From VAZQ01 sp963763365 (GTDB lineage Bacteria > Pseudomonadota > Alphaproteobacteria > Rhizobiales > Xanthobacteraceae): 64,000 nucleotides of DNA. The stretch spans positions 186,001 through 250,000 of the forward strand of contig CAVXOE010000012.1 of assembly GCA_963763365.1 (NCBI GenBank), written 5' to 3'. Shown piece after piece: positions 54,185-62,527 of the stretch. The translations under genes were made by a program, and so were the position numbers. The notes under the pieces are model-generated. The model saw only the letters and a program-made list of their open reading frames with translations, was not told the origin of the DNA and searched no databases. Numbering within the stretch: position 1 is the stretch's first letter; each line of letters starts with the position of its first letter.

Positions 54185-55201
54185 TCAACTCTTCTTCATG
54201 CGCATTACGCACCGGAAGCCGACGTGGCTGGTCGACGTGTCGATCGGTTCGGCGTGCCGCGCAGCCGGGCGGTAGCGGCGGCAATAGTTCGGCGCGCACA
54301 GGTGTGAGCCGCCTTTGAGCACCTTGCGCGGTATTCTGATGTTTGGTTGGCAAGAGTCGTAACTTGCGTCCTCGCGACCGCCACGCGGGTTTTCGGGGAC
54401 GCAGCAGGCCTTCGGTGCGTCGGCCTCGTGCTTGGCCGAATACCAGTCGGTCGTCCATTCCCAGACGTTGCCGATCATGTCGTGCAGGCCATAAGCGTTC
54501 GGCGGAAACGCCATCACCGGCGAGGTGCGCTCGTAACCGTCGAGCTTGAGATTCTCGTGCGGGAAGGCACCCTGCCAGGTGTTCGCCATCTGCTTGCCGC
54601 CTGGCGCAAGTTCGTCGCCCCAGGCGAACTCCGCGTCCTCAAGCCCGCTACGCGCGGCAAATTCCCATTCGGCTTCGGTCGGCAACTCCTTGCCCGCCCA
54701 CGTTGCGTAGGCCTCGGCATCGCGATAGGCAACGTGCACGACGGGATGATCGTCGAGCCCGCTGATCGAGCTGCGCGGCCCTGTGGGCCTGCGCCAGTTC
54801 GCGCCAAACTTGAACGCCCACCATTGGCTCCAGTCGCGCAGGTCGACCGGTCCCTTGGGCGGAGTGAACACCAGCGAGCCGGCCTTGAGCATGTGCGGCA
54901 GGGCGCCCGGATAGTCCTTCGGATCGGGGGGAATTTCCGCGAACGTGACGTGACCGGTGGCGTTGATGAACTTTCGAAACTCGCGGTTGGTGACCGGGGT
55001 GCTGTCCATCCAGAAGCCATCGACCGTGACACGGTGCACCGGCGCTTCTTCGGGATAGTGCTTGTCCGAGCCCATGCGGAACGTATCGCCTGGGACCCAG
55101 AGCATGTCGGGGTGCGGCGCGGGCCCTGGAGCGCGATCGCGGATATCGTCAGCCGGAAGAACTGTCACCACTTGCTCCGATGCTGAGGCCACGATTCTCA
55201 A
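54185..55201 (-). CDS. Formylglycine-generating enzyme (sulfatase-modifying factor)
   Basis: A 338-residue SUMF1-type protein converting a sulfatase Cys to C-alpha-formylglycine. Key residues are GDTFRMGSDKHYPEE and VTVDGFWMDSTPVTNREF in the N-terminal half, LPTEAEWEFAARSGL and DMIGNVWEWTTDWY in the core, and the copper-binding active-site pair Cys302 and Cys307 in SHLCAPNYCRRYRPAARH, the same layout as human FGE. It is therefore a true FGE and not a redox-dead SUMF1 relative. No signal peptide, so it acts in the cytoplasm. First gene of the operon; the 185 bases to the divergent deacetylase gene must hold its promoter. Confidence 0.92.
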   Translation of the reverse strand: MRIVASASEQVVTVLPADDIRDRAPGPAPHPDMLWVPGDTFRMGSDKHYPEEAPVHRVTVDGFWMDSTPVTNREFRKFINATGHVTFAEIPPDPKDYPGALPHMLKAGSLVFTPPKGPVDLRDWSQWWAFKFGANWRRPTGPRSSISGLDDHPVVHVAYRDAEAYATWAGKELPTEAEWEFAARSGLEDAEFAWGDELAPGGKQMANTWQGAFPHENLKLDGYERTSPVMAFPPNAYGLHDMIGNVWEWTTDWYSAKHEADAPKACCVPENPRGGREDASYDSCQPNIRIPRKVLKGGSHLCAPNYCRRYRPAARHAEPIDTSTSHVGFRCVMRMKKS

Positions 55202-55386
55202 ATCATGGTGCCCCGGAATAGACCGGGCTTCAACCCGCAGCCAAGGGTGCGGCCGGAATGCTGTTCAATTCGTCGCGAGATGGATCAATGTTATTGACCA
55301 ATTCGCTTCGATTTTTACCGCGGCCGCATGGTAGTGGTGTGACGCGTGTGCGGCGCTTCGACGCGAAATAGCCGGGAGAGCTTGGA

Positions 55387-56292
55387 ATGGATCAACTCAG
55401 CGTTCATGCCGGTGCGTTGGAAACGGCACTACCCGCCGATTTCCGCTGGCCGGGCGGCAAGCGGTTGGCGGTATTCTTCCGCTGCGCGTTCGAAGGCTGG
55501 TCGGACGGCCACTGGCCGGGCGTCGGCCCGATGGGCAATCCGCTCAAGGCCGGCGTCGCCGATCTCAACGCAATCGGCTTTGCCGAGTACGGCCATCGCC
55601 GCGGCATTTTTCGCGTCCTCGACACGCTCGCGCGCGAAGGCGTGAAGGCGACGATGATCGTGTCCGGGATCATGGCGGAACGCCACGGTGAGATCGTGCG
55701 GCAGATCTCCGAGGCGGGGCACGACATCGTAGCGCATTCCTACGCCATGGACGTGATTCCGATCTACCTCAACGAGGATGAGGAGCGTGCCAACATCCGC
55801 CGCACCGTCGATCTCATCGTGAAAGCGACGGGCAAGAAGCCGACCGGGTGGATCAGCCCGCGCGGTACGCCAAGTCCACGGACCGGGCGCCTCTTGGCGG
55901 AGGAGGGCTTCGAGTGGCACGGCGACTCCCTCAACGACGACCTGCCGTACTTCGTCCACTTCCCGGCCGGAACGGTCGTCTCGTTCTCCAGCAACATGGA
56001 ATGCAACGATCTTCCGCTCTACATGCGGCACGGCAATCCGCCGCGTGTGATGTTGGAAATCTTTCAGGACTGGCTCGACTATGCGCGTAAGTATGAGCGA
56101 GGCGCCGCCCGGATCGATCCGACCATCCACTCCCACGTTTTCGGCCGTCCGGTTGGCATGTCGGTGTTCCAGAAAATGATCGAGATTGCCAAATCCGCCG
56201 AAGATGTCTGGATCGGTACGCGCTCCGACGCGGTGAAGTACATCCTTGCGAACTATCAAAGCGACAGCCGGCGGGTCGCGGCGCGGGGATAA
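55387..56292 (+). CDS. Polysaccharide deacetylase (NodB-fold) family protein
   Basis: A 301-residue cytoplasmic hydrolase of the PuuE/polysaccharide-deacetylase type. The NodB domain covers KATMIVSGIMAERHGEIVR, GHDIVAHSYAMDVIP (His-x-x-x metal-binding region), GWISPRGTPSPRTGRLLAEE and HSHVFGRPVGMSVFQKM. The lack of an export signal and the HSYAMD motif fit members that hydrolyse cyclic amides or N-acyl groups better than peptidoglycan deacetylases. A Bug gene follows by 45 bases, suggesting uptake of the same small molecule. Confidence 0.84.
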   Translation: MDQLSVHAGALETALPADFRWPGGKRLAVFFRCAFEGWSDGHWPGVGPMGNPLKAGVADLNAIGFAEYGHRRGIFRVLDTLAREGVKATMIVSGIMAERHGEIVRQISEAGHDIVAHSYAMDVIPIYLNEDEERANIRRTVDLIVKATGKKPTGWISPRGTPSPRTGRLLAEEGFEWHGDSLNDDLPYFVHFPAGTVVSFSSNMECNDLPLYMRHGNPPRVMLEIFQDWLDYARKYERGAARIDPTIHSHVFGRPVGMSVFQKMIEIAKSAEDVWIGTRSDAVKYILANYQSDSRRVAARG

Positions 56293-56337
56293 CCCTCCGC
56301 CTCGCCCAGACCGCGCGGTGGAAGGGAGGATGAATCG

Positions 56338-57309
56338 ATGAAAGTCGCACAAGTGGTTTTCGGCGCACTTCTTTCCGCCGCGCTCGCGCATTCCGCCGCC
56401 GCCCAACAATTCCCGACCAAGCCGATCACTTTCGTCGTGCCGTATGCCGCCGGCGGCAATGTCGACGTGAGCGCCCGCATCTTGCAGGCGGCGATCGGTG
56501 ACGCGCTCGGGCAGCCGATCGTGGTCGAGAACCGGCCGGGTGGAGGAGGGCTCATCGCAGGGGACTACGTGGCCCGAGCGGAGCCGGACGGGCATACACT
56601 CTTCGTCGGCTCGAATGGGCCGGTCCTGCTCGGACCGCTGACGATGGCAAAGCCGGCCTATCAATGGTCGGAGGTGTTCGCGCCGGTAAGCACGCTGGCA
56701 TTTGCGACCAACCTGCTGCTGGTGCGTCCTTCGCTGCCGGTCAAGACCGTGCGGGATCTGGTCGATTACGCCAAGGCCAATCCTGACAAGCTCACGCTCG
56801 CGACCAGCAGCGTCGCCAGCATCAATCATTTTCTCGGCGAGCTGTTTCGGCTGCAGGCCGGCATCAAATGGACGGAAGTCCACTATCGCGGCAACACGCC
56901 TGCGATCGCGGACCTGATCGCCGGCCACGTTGATGTCGGCTTCCAACAACTCGTCGATGCAAAGCAGCATTTACAGAGCGGCAAACTGCGTGCGCTCGCG
57001 GTGCCGGGCAAGACGCGCGTTGCCGCGCTCCCCGATGTGCCGACAATGGCGGAGTCCGGTTACCCCGAGGTGGAAGGCATTACCTTCAACGGCATCTTCG
57101 CGCCCAAGCGCGTTCCGACAGAGACGGTGGAACGCCTGAGCGCGGTCATTCGCGCGGCGCTCGCGAAACAGGCCGCGGTCGATCAGCTTGCGGCGCTCGG
57201 TTCGGAAGCACGCGCAAGCACGCCTGAGGAGTTCGCCGGTTTTCTCAATCGGGAGACCATGAAGTGGGCCGACTTGGTGAAGAAGGCCAACATCAAGCCG
57301 TCCGAGTGA
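56338..57309 (+). CDS. Bug-type tripartite tricarboxylate transporter substrate-binding protein
   Basis: A 323-residue periplasmic protein with signal peptide VAQVVFGALLSAALAHSAAA (cleavage near AAQQ). Motifs ITFVVPYAAGGNVDVSARI, IVVENRPGGGGLIAG and PDGHTLFVGSNGP are diagnostic. GGAGG precedes the ATG. The stop (TGA 57307-57309) overlaps a GTG that is the likely ribD start, so the accessory transcript runs straight into the riboflavin genes. No tctAB genes are present. Confidence 0.9.
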   Translation: MKVAQVVFGALLSAALAHSAAAQQFPTKPITFVVPYAAGGNVDVSARILQAAIGDALGQPIVVENRPGGGGLIAGDYVARAEPDGHTLFVGSNGPVLLGPLTMAKPAYQWSEVFAPVSTLAFATNLLLVRPSLPVKTVRDLVDYAKANPDKLTLATSSVASINHFLGELFRLQAGIKWTEVHYRGNTPAIADLIAGHVDVGFQQLVDAKQHLQSGKLRALAVPGKTRVAALPDVPTMAESGYPEVEGITFNGIFAPKRVPTETVERLSAVIRAALAKQAAVDQLAALGSEARASTPEEFAGFLNRETMKWADLVKKANIKPSE

Positions 57310-58466
57310 ACGGACGCCAACACCTGAGAGCCGGTTTGAACAGCGCGACGCAGGACGCTAATCGGGACGACGCACGCTTCATGGCGCTGGCGCTGGCGCT
57401 TGGGCGCCGTGGGCTTGGCCGCACCTGGCCCAATCCGGCGGTCGGTGCCGTGATTGTGCGGGACGACGGGACAGGACCGGTCGTCGTCGGGCGCGGCTGG
57501 ACGCAATCCGGCGGCCGCCCACATGCCGAGGTGGAGGCGCTGCGCCGCGCAGGCGAAGGGGCGCGCGGAGCGACGATGTACGCAACGCTCGAACCATGCT
57601 CGCACTTCGGCAAGTCGCCGCCCTGCGCGGACGCCATCATCGCGGCTGGCGTGGCGCGGGTCGTGTCGGCGCTGGTCGACCCTAATCCGGAGGTGGCCGG
57701 GGCGGGCCATTGGCGCATGGCGGAGGCCGGCATCGTGGTCGAGGTCGGCATCGGCGCCGACGAAGCACGGCGCGCCCATGCCGGCCACATCCGGCGCGTG
57801 CAGGACGGCCGCCCGCACGTGACGCTCAAGCTTGCAGTCTCGGCCGACGGCAAGGCCGGGCTGGCGGGACGGCGCCCTGCCACGATCACCGGGGAGTTGG
57901 CGCGCGAGCGCGTTCACCTCATGCGTGCGATGAACGACGCGGTCCTGACTGGCATCGGCACCGCACTGGCGGATGATCCGTTGCTGACCTGTCGGCTGCC
58001 GGGTATGGCGGAGCGCTCGCCGGTTCGCGTCGTGCTCGACAGCGAGTTGCGGTTGCCGGCCGGGAGCAGGCTCGCTTCGAGCGCGCGGCAGACGCCGCTA
58101 TGGATCGTGACAGCCGCAGACGCGCCGCGCGAGCGCGAGGAAGTTCTCCTGGAAAAAGGGGCCGAGGTCCTGCGTGTGGCTGCGGCCGGCGGCCGGCTCG
58201 ATCTTGCTGAGGTACTGAGGCTGCTGGCGAAGCGCGGCATCACCCGGCTCATGGTCGAAACCGGGCCGATCCTGGCGGCGGCCTTTGTGCGCGCCGATCT
58301 CGTCGATGAAATCGCGCTGTTCAGCTCGCCGTCGACCATCGGACCGGATGGCATCGATGCTCTCGACGGCCTGTCGCTTTCCGCATTAACTCAGTCGTCG
58401 AAATTCAAGGCGATCGGTCGTGAAACACTCGGCGCCGACACCGTCGAAGCATTCGAGCGGGCCTGA
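57306..58466 (+). CDS. ribD: Bifunctional riboflavin deaminase/reductase
   Basis: About 386 residues, catalysing the second and third steps of riboflavin synthesis: deamination of the pyrimidine and NADPH reduction of the ribosyl chain. The zinc deaminase domain has GGRPHAEVEAL and TLEPCSHFGKSPPCADAII; the reductase domain has VTLKLAVSADGKAGL and LMVETGPILAAAFV. The GTG overlapping the preceding stop (GTGA) is chosen, but the TTG at 57336 or the ATG at 57381 are possible because the first residues are not conserved. In related genomes ribD follows nrdR directly. Confidence 0.92.
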   Translation: MNGRQHLRAGLNSATQDANRDDARFMALALALGRRGLGRTWPNPAVGAVIVRDDGTGPVVVGRGWTQSGGRPHAEVEALRRAGEGARGATMYATLEPCSHFGKSPPCADAIIAAGVARVVSALVDPNPEVAGAGHWRMAEAGIVVEVGIGADEARRAHAGHIRRVQDGRPHVTLKLAVSADGKAGLAGRRPATITGELARERVHLMRAMNDAVLTGIGTALADDPLLTCRLPGMAERSPVRVVLDSELRLPAGSRLASSARQTPLWIVTAADAPREREEVLLEKGAEVLRVAAAGGRLDLAEVLRLLAKRGITRLMVETGPILAAAFVRADLVDEIALFSSPSTIGPDGIDALDGLSLSALTQSSKFKAIGRETLGADTVEAFERA

Positions 58467-58469
58467 CGC

Positions 58470-59075
58470 ATGTTCACCGGGATCGTGACCGATATCGGCG
58501 AGGTGACCGCGGCCGAATCCCGGGCGGAAGGGCTCGTGCGGTTGCGGATCGCCAGTGCGTATGATCCCGACACCATCGCGATTGGTGCTTCGATCGCTTG
58601 CAGTGGCGTGTGCCTCACCGTTGTGGCACGTGGCCGGGACGGAAACCGCAACTGGTTCGCGGTCGACGCCGCTGCCGAGACGCTGCGGCTCACGACCGTC
58701 GGCCGCTGGCGCGCGGGTACCAGGATCAATCTGGAGCGTTCCCTCAAGGTTGGCGACGAGCTCGGCGGCCACATCGTCGCCGGTCATGCCGACGGTCTTG
58801 CCGTGCTCAGCGCACGAGAGGATCTCACCGAGATGGCACGGCTCACCCTCCGGGTGCCGGCCGCGCTGGCAAAGTTCATCGCGCAGAAAGGCTCGGTCGC
58901 GCTCGACGGCGTGTCGCTCACCGTCAACGAGGTCGCGGGCGATAGCTTCTCCGTGTTGATCATCCCGCACACGCTCGAAGTCACGACCATCGGCGCACTT
59001 GCGGCGGGTGACGAGGTCAACCTCGAGGTCGATCTGATGGCGCGCTACGCGGCGCGGCTGTTGGAGGCGCGGTAG
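58470..59075 (+). CDS. ribE: Riboflavin synthase alpha chain
   Basis: A 201-residue enzyme that dismutates two 6,7-dimethyl-8-ribityllumazines to riboflavin. It shows the two-fold internal repeat of lumazine-binding domains: MFTGIVTDIGEV...SIACSGVCLTVV and GHIVAGHADGLA...GSVALDGVSLTVNEV. The start is three bases after the ribD stop. About 120 bases without a recognised riboswitch separate it from ribH. Confidence 0.94.
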   Translation: MFTGIVTDIGEVTAAESRAEGLVRLRIASAYDPDTIAIGASIACSGVCLTVVARGRDGNRNWFAVDAAAETLRLTTVGRWRAGTRINLERSLKVGDELGGHIVAGHADGLAVLSAREDLTEMARLTLRVPAALAKFIAQKGSVALDGVSLTVNEVAGDSFSVLIIPHTLEVTTIGALAAGDEVNLEVDLMARYAARLLEAR

Positions 59076-59198
59076 CGTCGGGGCTCGGTTTGGGCCGGCA
59101 CAACGTGCTGCCGCGACCGGCGCGATGGTGCATGCGCGTGGCGCCCTTGCGTCGGGGCCGTTCCGCTTGGTACGGAGAAGGCCTCGTGGAGATTGATC

Positions 59199-59690
59199 AT
59201 GGCTGAACCGCGCCGGTCTACCGGGAAAGACACGGGCGATGTGGCCGGTGCGCGCATCCTCGTGGTCGAGGCGCGCTTCTACGACGACATCGCCGAGACA
59301 CTGCTCAAGGGCGCAACGCGTGTGCTCGACGAGGAAGGCGTCTCTTACGAGTGTATCAGCGTGCCGGGATCGCTTGAAATCGCGCCTGCCATCGCGATGG
59401 CGGTCGAGGCGGCCGAACGCGCCGCCAAGCCGATCGAGGGCGCGGTGGCGCTCGGCTGCGTGATCCGCGGTGAGACACTGCACTTTGAGATCGTCTCGCA
59501 GGAATCGGCGCGCGCACTGATCGAACTGTCGGTCAGGCGAGGGCTGCCGATCGGCAACGGCATCCTCACGGTCGATACCGACTCCCAGGCCTGGGCGCGA
59601 GCGCGCCAGGAGGAGGGCGACAAGGGCGGCGAGGCGGCGCGCGCCGCGCTCTCGCTCGTTCGCCTCAAACGCCGCCTCGCGCGAGGCTGA
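59199..59690 (+). CDS. ribH: 6,7-dimethyl-8-ribityllumazine synthase
   Basis: A 163-residue subunit of the icosahedral enzyme that joins the ribitylamino-pyrimidine with dihydroxybutanone phosphate. VVEARFYDDIAETLLKGA, VPGSLEIAPAIAM, ALGCVIRGETLHFEIVS (with the catalytic His) and NGILTVDT are all typical. The ATG at 59199 is chosen over the TTG two codons earlier. nusB starts four bases after its stop. Confidence 0.94.
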   Translation: MAEPRRSTGKDTGDVAGARILVVEARFYDDIAETLLKGATRVLDEEGVSYECISVPGSLEIAPAIAMAVEAAERAAKPIEGAVALGCVIRGETLHFEIVSQESARALIELSVRRGLPIGNGILTVDTDSQAWARARQEEGDKGGEAARAALSLVRLKRRLARG

Positions 59691-59694
59691 CGCG

Positions 59695-60183
59695 ATGGCA
59701 CGGGAGCCCGACGAGGAGCGCAAAGCCAATCGCCGGGGCGCGGCGCGGCTGTCGGCGGTGCAGGCTCTCTACCAGATGGACATCGCCGGCACCGGCGTGA
59801 ACGACATCATGGCTGAGTTCGAGCGCCATTGGATCGGCCGCGAGGTCGAGGGCGCGCAGTATCTGCCGGCGGAAGCCGCGTTCTTCCGCGATATCGTCGG
59901 CGGCGTCGTGCGTGAGCAGCGTGCACTCGATCCGCTGATCGATACTGCGCTGGCGCAGGGATGGCCGCTCAAGCGCATCGAGGCGATCCTGCGCGCGGTC
60001 CTGCGCGCGGGTGCCTACGAGCTAGGCCATCGCAGCGACGTGCCGGCGCGGGTGGTGGTGTCCGAATATGTCGACGTAGCCAACGCATTCGTCGACAAGG
60101 ACGAAACCGGCATGGTCAACGCCGTGCTCGATCAGATCGCCCGTCAACTTCGCACCGCGGAATTCGATCGCGCGCGCCAATGA
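59695..60183 (+). CDS. nusB: Transcription antitermination factor NusB
   Basis: A 162-residue all-helical protein that with NusE binds boxA of rRNA operons. Signature stretches are RRGAARLSAVQALYQMDIAG and WPLKRIEAILRAVLRAGAYEL, with VPARVVVSEYVDVANAFVDK near the end. ribH-nusB-thiL is the usual alphaproteobacterial order; here a minus-strand P450 gene lies between nusB and thiL. Confidence 0.94.
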   Translation: MAREPDEERKANRRGAARLSAVQALYQMDIAGTGVNDIMAEFERHWIGREVEGAQYLPAEAAFFRDIVGGVVREQRALDPLIDTALAQGWPLKRIEAILRAVLRAGAYELGHRSDVPARVVVSEYVDVANAFVDKDETGMVNAVLDQIARQLRTAEFDRARQ

Positions 60184-60195
60184 CGCTCGACGCGA

Positions 60196-61410
60196 TCAGC
60201 CGATGGCAAATGGCAGTGCCGCCGGGCTGCGGAAATTTGACGACGAGTTCCAGGCGACCTTGTCGACCGTGAGATGATAGTCGGGAATCCTCGCCAGGAA
60301 GCGCTTCATGGCCACCTCGGTGACGAGGCGCGCCATCTGGCTGCCGAGACAGAAGTGCTTGCCGGACCCAAATCCGAGATGTCCCAGCGGCCGGCGGTCG
60401 ATGTCGTAGACGTCGGGATTGGGGAATTTCCGTTCGTCGCGATTGGCCGATCCGAAGGCGAGGGCGACCTTGTCGCCGACCCGTAAGGTCTGACCATGCA
60501 GCGTGGCCTCGCGTGCGACCGTGCGCTTGAAGCGTTGCGCCGAGGTGTTGAAGCGCAGCGATTCTTCGATCGCCGGCGCGACGAGCGTCGGGTCGGCGGC
60601 GACGCGACGGCGCGCTTCCGGACAATCGTGCAGGTTGAGCGCGAACAGGCTCATGAAGCTCGAGAGCAACTCCACGCCTGCCATCACAAAGGTCGCCGTG
60701 GTGAGCACGATTTCGCGCTCGCTCAACCGGTCGCCGTCGATCTCCGCCTCGGCGAGATGGGTGATGAGATCGTCGGTCGGATGGGCCCGCCGGGCGGCCA
60801 CCTCGGCGGTGAGAAAGTCGCTCAGTTCCTTGAACGCGGCGATGTGCTCGGCGGTACGTCCCTTGACGGCCTTATCCGTCGAGACTGCGAGGATCACCTT
60901 GCGCCTGATGTCGGCATGATCGCGCGCAGGCAGGCCCATGGTGCGGAACAGCAGTCCGACGGTGATCTGGCTCGAAAAATCGTCGATGAATTCGAACGTC
61001 TTGCCGGCGCAAATCCGCTCCAGCGCACGGTCGGCAATCTCGATCGTCGGCGCAGCGAGGTGCTCGATATTCTTGCGGGCGAACGCGGCCTGGCTCAGGG
61101 CGCGCAGGCGGTCGTGCCGCGGTGGGTCGGTGGTGCCGAGCGTCGCGCCCGAGCGGCCGGGGAGTTCATCGATCAGGTTCCCCTGGGCGGACGAAAAGGT
61201 CTCCCAATCGCGCGCGGCGGCGACGATATCGTCGTAGCGCGAGAGGATCCAAAGCTTGCCGCTTTCGCTCCAATAGCAGGGATATTTCTCGCGCAGGACC
61301 GCGTAATATGGAAACGGATCGGCATCGATTTCGGGTGAGTAGAGATCGAATGCTTCCAACGCGCGACTCTCTTGCATTCTTTCTGGATTACTGGCGGCAA
61401 TAGCTATCAT
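60196..61410 (-). CDS. Cytochrome P450
   Basis: A 404-residue soluble bacterial P450. The haem motif is FGSGKHFCLGSQMARL with Cys354 as thiolate ligand; the I-helix segment is TFVMAGVELLSSFM, with Glu where the acid-alcohol pair (D/E-T) is normal and Leu instead of Thr; the ExxR motif is EESLRFN. The substrate is unknown and no ferredoxin gene is adjacent. It lies on the opposite strand between nusB and thiL, 13 bases from the nusB stop, so it breaks a housekeeping run. An in-frame ATG at 61377 is another start. Confidence 0.9.
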   Translation of the reverse strand: MIAIAASNPERMQESRALEAFDLYSPEIDADPFPYYAVLREKYPCYWSESGKLWILSRYDDIVAAARDWETFSSAQGNLIDELPGRSGATLGTTDPPRHDRLRALSQAAFARKNIEHLAAPTIEIADRALERICAGKTFEFIDDFSSQITVGLLFRTMGLPARDHADIRRKVILAVSTDKAVKGRTAEHIAAFKELSDFLTAEVAARRAHPTDDLITHLAEAEIDGDRLSEREIVLTTATFVMAGVELLSSFMSLFALNLHDCPEARRRVAADPTLVAPAIEESLRFNTSAQRFKRTVAREATLHGQTLRVGDKVALAFGSANRDERKFPNPDVYDIDRRPLGHLGFGSGKHFCLGSQMARLVTEVAMKRFLARIPDYHLTVDKVAWNSSSNFRSPAALPFAIG

Positions 61411-61461
61411 GACCAGTCAGCACAGTCACTTGTCGCGTGTGATCTCGGTAGCCGGGCCGCA

Positions 61462-62469
61462 ATGAGCGCGAAGCAGCCAAAGGCCTCCGGTGAGGACCGC
61501 CTGATCGCGCGCTATTTCAAGCCGCTCGCCAAGCATCCCGGCGCATTCGGTCTTGTCGACGATGCCGCCGCGATCACGCCGCCGCGGGGATGCGACATCG
61601 TGCTCAAGACCGACGGCATCATTGGCGGGGTGCATTTCTTTCCCGACGATCCGCCGGACACGGTCGCCCGCAAGGCGCTGCGGGTGAACCTGTCGGACCT
61701 TGCTGCGAAGGGCGCCAAGCCTGCAGGATTCCTGCTCACGCTCGCGCTGCCGAGGAACGTAGGAGACGATTGGCTGCGGCGTTTCGCGCGCGGGCTGGGC
61801 GCGGATGCCGATCGCTTCGGCTGTCCGTTGTTCGGCGGCGATACCGACCGCACGCCAGGGCCGATCACGATTTCCATTGCGGCATTCGGCATCGTGCCGC
61901 GCGGCAAGATGGTGCGGCGCACCGGCGCGCGGCCAGGCGACCGCGTGCTGGTCACCGGCACGATCGGTGACGCGGCGCTCGGGTTGCTGCTGCGGCAGGA
62001 TGGCAAGAGTGCCCAGCGCTTGGGACTCAGTTCGCGCGAAGAGCGGCATCTCGCCCGACGCTACCTGGTTCCCGAACCGCGCAACGCCATCGCGGAAGTC
62101 TTGCGTGCGCATGCATCTGCCGCCATGGACGTGTCCGATGGCCTCGTGGGAGACCTGACGAAGCTCTGCCGCGCCTCCGGCGTCACGGCCGCGATCGACG
62201 CGACGCGCGTGCCGCTGTCGCCGGCGGCGCGTAGCGCGCTCGCCAGTGAGCCCGCGCTGATCGAGCCGATCCTGACCGGCGGCGACGACTACGAGGTGCT
62301 TGCCACAGTGCCGGCACGTAAGGTCGCGGCGTTTCGTAAGGCGTCGGCGGCGGCGGGTGTCGCCGTGACGGAGATCGGGACAATCGCGGCCGGCAAAACG
62401 GCGCCCCGCTTCCTCGATCGAAATAGTGAGCCGCTCGCCTTCGCGCGCGCATCGTTCAGCCATTTCTGA
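61462..62469 (+). CDS. thiL: Thiamine-monophosphate kinase
   Basis: A 335-residue ATP-dependent kinase making thiamine diphosphate from thiamine phosphate. The fold of the PurM/ThiL group is seen in GLVDDAAAITPPRGCDIVLK, KALRVNLSDLAAKGAKPAGF, GDTDRTPGPITISIAAFG, AMDVSDGLVGDLTKL and TGGDDYEVLATV. The ATG at 61462 fits the family; the frame is open further upstream. It is divergent from the P450 gene with about 50 bases between starts, so it must have its own promoter there or be reached by read-through from nusB. Confidence 0.94.
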   Translation: MSAKQPKASGEDRLIARYFKPLAKHPGAFGLVDDAAAITPPRGCDIVLKTDGIIGGVHFFPDDPPDTVARKALRVNLSDLAAKGAKPAGFLLTLALPRNVGDDWLRRFARGLGADADRFGCPLFGGDTDRTPGPITISIAAFGIVPRGKMVRRTGARPGDRVLVTGTIGDAALGLLLRQDGKSAQRLGLSSREERHLARRYLVPEPRNAIAEVLRAHASAAMDVSDGLVGDLTKLCRASGVTAAIDATRVPLSPAARSALASEPALIEPILTGGDDYEVLATVPARKVAAFRKASAAAGVAVTEIGTIAAGKTAPRFLDRNSEPLAFARASFSHF

Positions 62470-62527
62470 CCTGCTGGCAGCAGGTAAGGTGGCGCGATAA
62501 GCTCGCCGGAAAAGGGAAGGGCTCTTA

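Noticed and set aside
59076..59198. Possible FMN riboswitch between ribE and ribH
   Set aside because: No conserved RFN-element segments were found, and riboswitches would be expected before the first gene of the set.
62469..62485. ACCTGCTGGCAGCAGGT hairpin at the thiL stop
   Set aside because: The 7-base stem has no following T-run, so I do not claim a terminator.
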